A stretch of DNA of 64,000 bases from Streptomyces sp. ISL-1. GTDB lineage: Bacteria; Actinomycetota; Actinomycetes; Streptomycetales; Streptomycetaceae. The position numbers and the translations under genes were made by a program. How positions within the stretch are numbered: the first letter of the stretch is position 1; each line of letters starts with the position of its first letter. The stretch covers positions 124,001-188,000 of the forward strand of contig NZ_JAGGOI010000007.1 in the NCBI RefSeq assembly GCF_018614585.1, given 5' to 3'. Under the pieces are notes generated by a model. That model had not been told where the DNA came from. It searched no databases and saw nothing but the letters and a program-made list of their open reading frames with translations. Below, one piece after another: positions 61,818 through 64,000 of this stretch.

Positions 61818-64000
61818 ATGACCCCGCCGCCGGCCGCGCCCGGGGTGACGGGTGAGGAGCGCCCCACCCCGCGCTTTCCCGGAACCGGGGGACAAGCCCC
61901 CCGGACCCCCGCCGCAGGCTTCGCCGCGACCCCGGCCGCGCCCGGGGTGACGGGTGAGGAGTCCCCTACCCCGCGCTTTCCCGAAGCTGGGCGGCAAGCC
62001 CCCCGGGCCCCCGCCGCCGGGGCGTCCGACGCGCCCCCCGCGCCCGCCGAAGCTGCGCCCTCGGCCCACCGGACCCCGCAGCCCGCGGCGGTCGCTCCCA
62101 CCGCGCCCGCGGACGACGAGCAGACCCCGCGGCCCACGACCGCCGCCGTCATTCCCGCCCCCCGCCCCTCTCGTCCCCTCCGCATCGGTGTCATCGGTGG
62201 TGGGCCCGGTGGGCTGTATGCCGCCGCGCTGCTCAAGCGGCTCGGACCCGAGCGCGACATCACGGTCTGGGAGCGCAACGCTCCCGACGACACCTTCGGC
62301 TTCGGTGTCGTCCTGTCCGACGAGACCCTCGGTGGGATCGAGCACGCCGACCCCGTCATCTACCGCGCGCTCCAGGACGAGTTCGTACGGTGGGACGACA
62401 TCGACATCGTCCACCGCGGCCGCACCCTCACCTCCGGCGGGCACGGCTTCGCCGCCCTCGGGCGGCGCCGGCTGCTGGAGATACTGCACGGGCGCTGCGC
62501 ATCCCTCGGCGTACGCCTCCGCTTTTGCACCCCCGCCCCGCCCGCCGCCGAACTCGCCGCCTCGTACCACCTGGTCATCGCGGCGGACGGGGTGCACAGC
62601 CTCACCCGGGATGCGCACGCCGACACATTCGCGCCGCGCATCACCACCCACCGCTGCCGCTACATCTGGCTCGCCGCCGACTTCGCCTTCGACGCCTTCC
62701 GGTTCGAGATCGCCGAGACCGCGCACGGCGTGATGCAGTTGCACGGCTACCCGTACGCCCCCGACGCCAGCACCGTCATCATCGAGATGCGCGAAGAGGT
62801 ATGGCGGGCCGCGGGTTTCGACACCGCCGACGAGCAGGAGTCCACCGACCTCTGCGCCAAGATCTTCGCGGAAGCCCTCGGCGGCCGCGCCCTCCGCTCC
62901 AACAGCTCCTCCTGGGTCGCCTTCCGTACCGTCGTCAACGACCGCTGGTCCCACGGCAATACGGTGCTTCTCGGCGACGCCGCCCACACCGCCCACTTCT
63001 CCATCGGCTCCGGTACCAAGCTCGCCGTCGAGGATGCCCTCGCGCTCGCCGCCTGCGTCGAGGAGCAGCCCGACCTGCCCGCCGCGCTCGCCGCGTACGA
63101 GACCGAGCGCCGCCCGGTCGTCGAGTCCACGCAGCGCGCGGCGGCCGCCAGCCTCCGCTGGTTCGAGGAGCTCGCCGGCTACGTCGAGCAGCCGCCTCGG
63201 CAGTTCGCCTTCAATCTCCTCACCCGCAGCCGCCGTGTCACCCACGACAATCTGCGGCTGCGCGATGCTGCGTTCACCGACGCCGTCGAGCGCGACTTCG
63301 GCTGCCCGCCCGGCACACCGCCGATGTTCACCCCCTTCACACTGCGCGGACTGACCCTCCGCAACCGGGTCGTCGTCTCACCCATGGACATGTACTCCGC
63401 AGTGAACGGCGTCCCCGGCGATTTCCACCTCGTTCACCTCGGCGCACGGGCCCTGGGCGGAGCCGGCCTGGTGATGACCGAGATGGTCTGTGTGAGCGCC
63501 GAGGGCCGCATCACGCCCGGCTGCACGGGTCTCTACACCCCCGAACAGGCCGCCGCCTGGCGTCGCGTCACCGACTTCGTGCACGACCACTCGCCCGGCA
63601 CGGCGATCGGCGTCCAGCTCGGCCATTCCGGCCGCAAGGGCTCCACCAAGCTGATGTGGGACGGCATCGACCAGCCGCTGGACGAGGGGAACTGGCGCAT
63701 CGCCGCCGCCTCACCGATCCCGTACCGCCCCGGCGTCAACCAGGTACCGCACGCCCTGGACCGCGTCGGACTCACCGACATCCGCGAGCAGTTCGCCGCC
63801 GCGACCGGGCGCGCCGCCCACTGCGGGTTCGACCTGCTCGAACTCCACTGCGCCCACGGCTACCTCCTCTCCGGCTTTCTCTCCCCGCTCACCAACGGGC
63901 GAACGGACGCCTATGGCGGCTCCCTGGACAACCGTCTTCGCTTCCCACTCGAAGTCTTCGACGCGATGCGTGGCGTCTGGCCCGACGACCGGCCCATGAC
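61818..64000 (+). CDS. bifunctional salicylyl-/anthraniloyl-CoA monooxygenase-oxidoreductase, 3' truncated by window
   Basis: At least 727 residues, open to the window edge. After a 117-residue low-complexity N-terminus, a flavin monooxygenase domain begins RIGVIGGGPGGLYAAALLKR (about 119), with FGFGVVLSDETL and NTVLLGDAAHTAHFSIGSGT (about 380). From about 500 an old-yellow-enzyme domain follows: FTPFTLRGLTLRNRVVVSPM, GVQLGHSGRKGST, CGFDLLELHCAHGYLL and FLSPLTNGRTDAYGGSLDNR. This fusion is known from 2-aminobenzoyl-CoA monooxygenase/reductase and from Streptomyces salicylyl-CoA 5-hydroxylase. The ATG follows the hydratase stop by 2 nt. The N-terminal extension is encoded by a duplicated 86-bp element, and no ATG/GTG/TTG was found between that element and the FAD domain. 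Confidence 0.9.
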   Translation, partial: MTPPPAAPGVTGEERPTPRFPGTGGQAPRTPAAGFAATPAAPGVTGEESPTPRFPEAGRQAPRAPAAGASDAPPAPAEAAPSAHRTPQPAAVAPTAPADDEQTPRPTTAAVIPAPRPSRPLRIGVIGGGPGGLYAAALLKRLGPERDITVWERNAPDDTFGFGVVLSDETLGGIEHADPVIYRALQDEFVRWDDIDIVHRGRTLTSGGHGFAALGRRRLLEILHGRCASLGVRLRFCTPAPPAAELAASYHLVIAADGVHSLTRDAHADTFAPRITTHRCRYIWLAADFAFDAFRFEIAETAHGVMQLHGYPYAPDASTVIIEMREEVWRAAGFDTADEQESTDLCAKIFAEALGGRALRSNSSSWVAFRTVVNDRWSHGNTVLLGDAAHTAHFSIGSGTKLAVEDALALAACVEEQPDLPAALAAYETERRPVVESTQRAAAASLRWFEELAGYVEQPPRQFAFNLLTRSRRVTHDNLRLRDAAFTDAVERDFGCPPGTPPMFTPFTLRGLTLRNRVVVSPMDMYSAVNGVPGDFHLVHLGARALGGAGLVMTEMVCVSAEGRITPGCTGLYTPEQAAAWRRVTDFVHDHSPGTAIGVQLGHSGRKGSTKLMWDGIDQPLDEGNWRIAAASPIPYRPGVNQVPHALDRVGLTDIREQFAAATGRAAHCGFDLLELHCAHGYLLSGFLSPLTNGRTDAYGGSLDNRLRFPLEVFDAMRGVWPDDRPM
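61830..62017 (+). repeat. 86-bp direct repeat, about 90 percent identical, inside the reading frame
   Basis: Copies at 61830-61915 and 61932-62017, 102 bp apart (34 codons, so the frame is kept), with about nine differences by hand count. Each includes a GGGGNNCAAGCCCCCC segment like hairpins frequent in Streptomyces intergenic DNA. It encodes the APGVTGEE and TPRFP parts of the fusion protein's N-terminal extension. Confidence 0.85.

Overview
The window is a high-GC actinomycete chromosome segment, almost certainly Streptomyces. Coding third positions are G/C-rich, ribosome sites are GGAGG-like, several promoters sit 6-7 nt from a start codon (leaderless mRNAs), and rare TTA codons occur only in the large biosynthetic gene. 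Family content (a SepF paralogue, DUF6099, DUF6131, a Tat-exported class A beta-lactamase, Hen1/Pnkp) fits the genus. No rRNA, tRNA, CRISPR array, transposase or integrase was seen.

Region 1 (200-22805) is a specialised-metabolite locus. A minus-strand pair, a GNAT-like acyltransferase and an E1-like/nitroreductase fusion of the Rv1355c (MoeY) type, lies divergent from a plus-strand run: methyltransferase, SDR reductase, SIS-domain protein, bimodular NRPS (C-A-T-C-A-T-TE), flavin monooxygenase, cytochrome P450, branched-chain-type 2-oxoacid dehydrogenase E1 alpha, E1 beta and E2, aminotransferase, acyl-CoA dehydrogenase. The NRPS first adenylation pocket reads as serine and the second as proline-like. 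NRPS and flavin monooxygenase overlap by ATGA. This matches the two-enzyme logic of bacterial pyrrolizidine alkaloids (PxaA/PxaB, LgnD/LgnC). The dehydrogenase, aminotransferase and acyl-CoA dehydrogenase block looks like a dedicated supply of branched, possibly alpha,beta-unsaturated acyl-CoA for the first condensation domain. No pathway regulator or exporter is present. Two TTA codons in the NRPS suggest bldA control.

Region 2 (22806-24416) is a boundary zone with the 3' remnant of an acetolactate-synthase-like gene and short tandem repeats. Region 3 (24417-32990) is a glycerol-type ABC importer operon (two ATPases, two permeases, lipoprotein) behind a zinc alcohol dehydrogenase, divergent from an AcoR-like GAF/AAA/Fis activator whose AAA module is degenerate. 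A ClpC-like ATPase follows, convergent.

Region 4 (36115-39404) is a decay patch. Two MmyB-type XRE regulator remnants, a carboxymuconolactone-decarboxylase remnant, a membrane-protein remnant and an odd cupin gene carry single-base indels in G/C runs. They surround an intact alcohol dehydrogenase. Region 5 (39567-48616) is accessory: beta-lactamase, DUF5996, a leaderless membrane protein/XRE/quinone-reductase operon, nucleoside deaminase, a double ABM-domain membrane protein, a BBE-type FAD oxidase, a DUF1275 protein and a SnoaL-like protein behind a large palindrome.

Region 6 (48699-64000) looks like conserved chromosome: SepF paralogue, ATPase, MazG-like protein, DUF6099, LLM oxidoreductase, homocysteine methyltransferase, the Hen1/Pnkp RNA-repair operon, arginine deiminase, ornithine carbamoyltransferase, an RsbW-like kinase, enoyl-CoA hydratase, and a large anthraniloyl-/salicylyl-CoA hydroxylase-oxidoreductase fusion that runs off the right edge.
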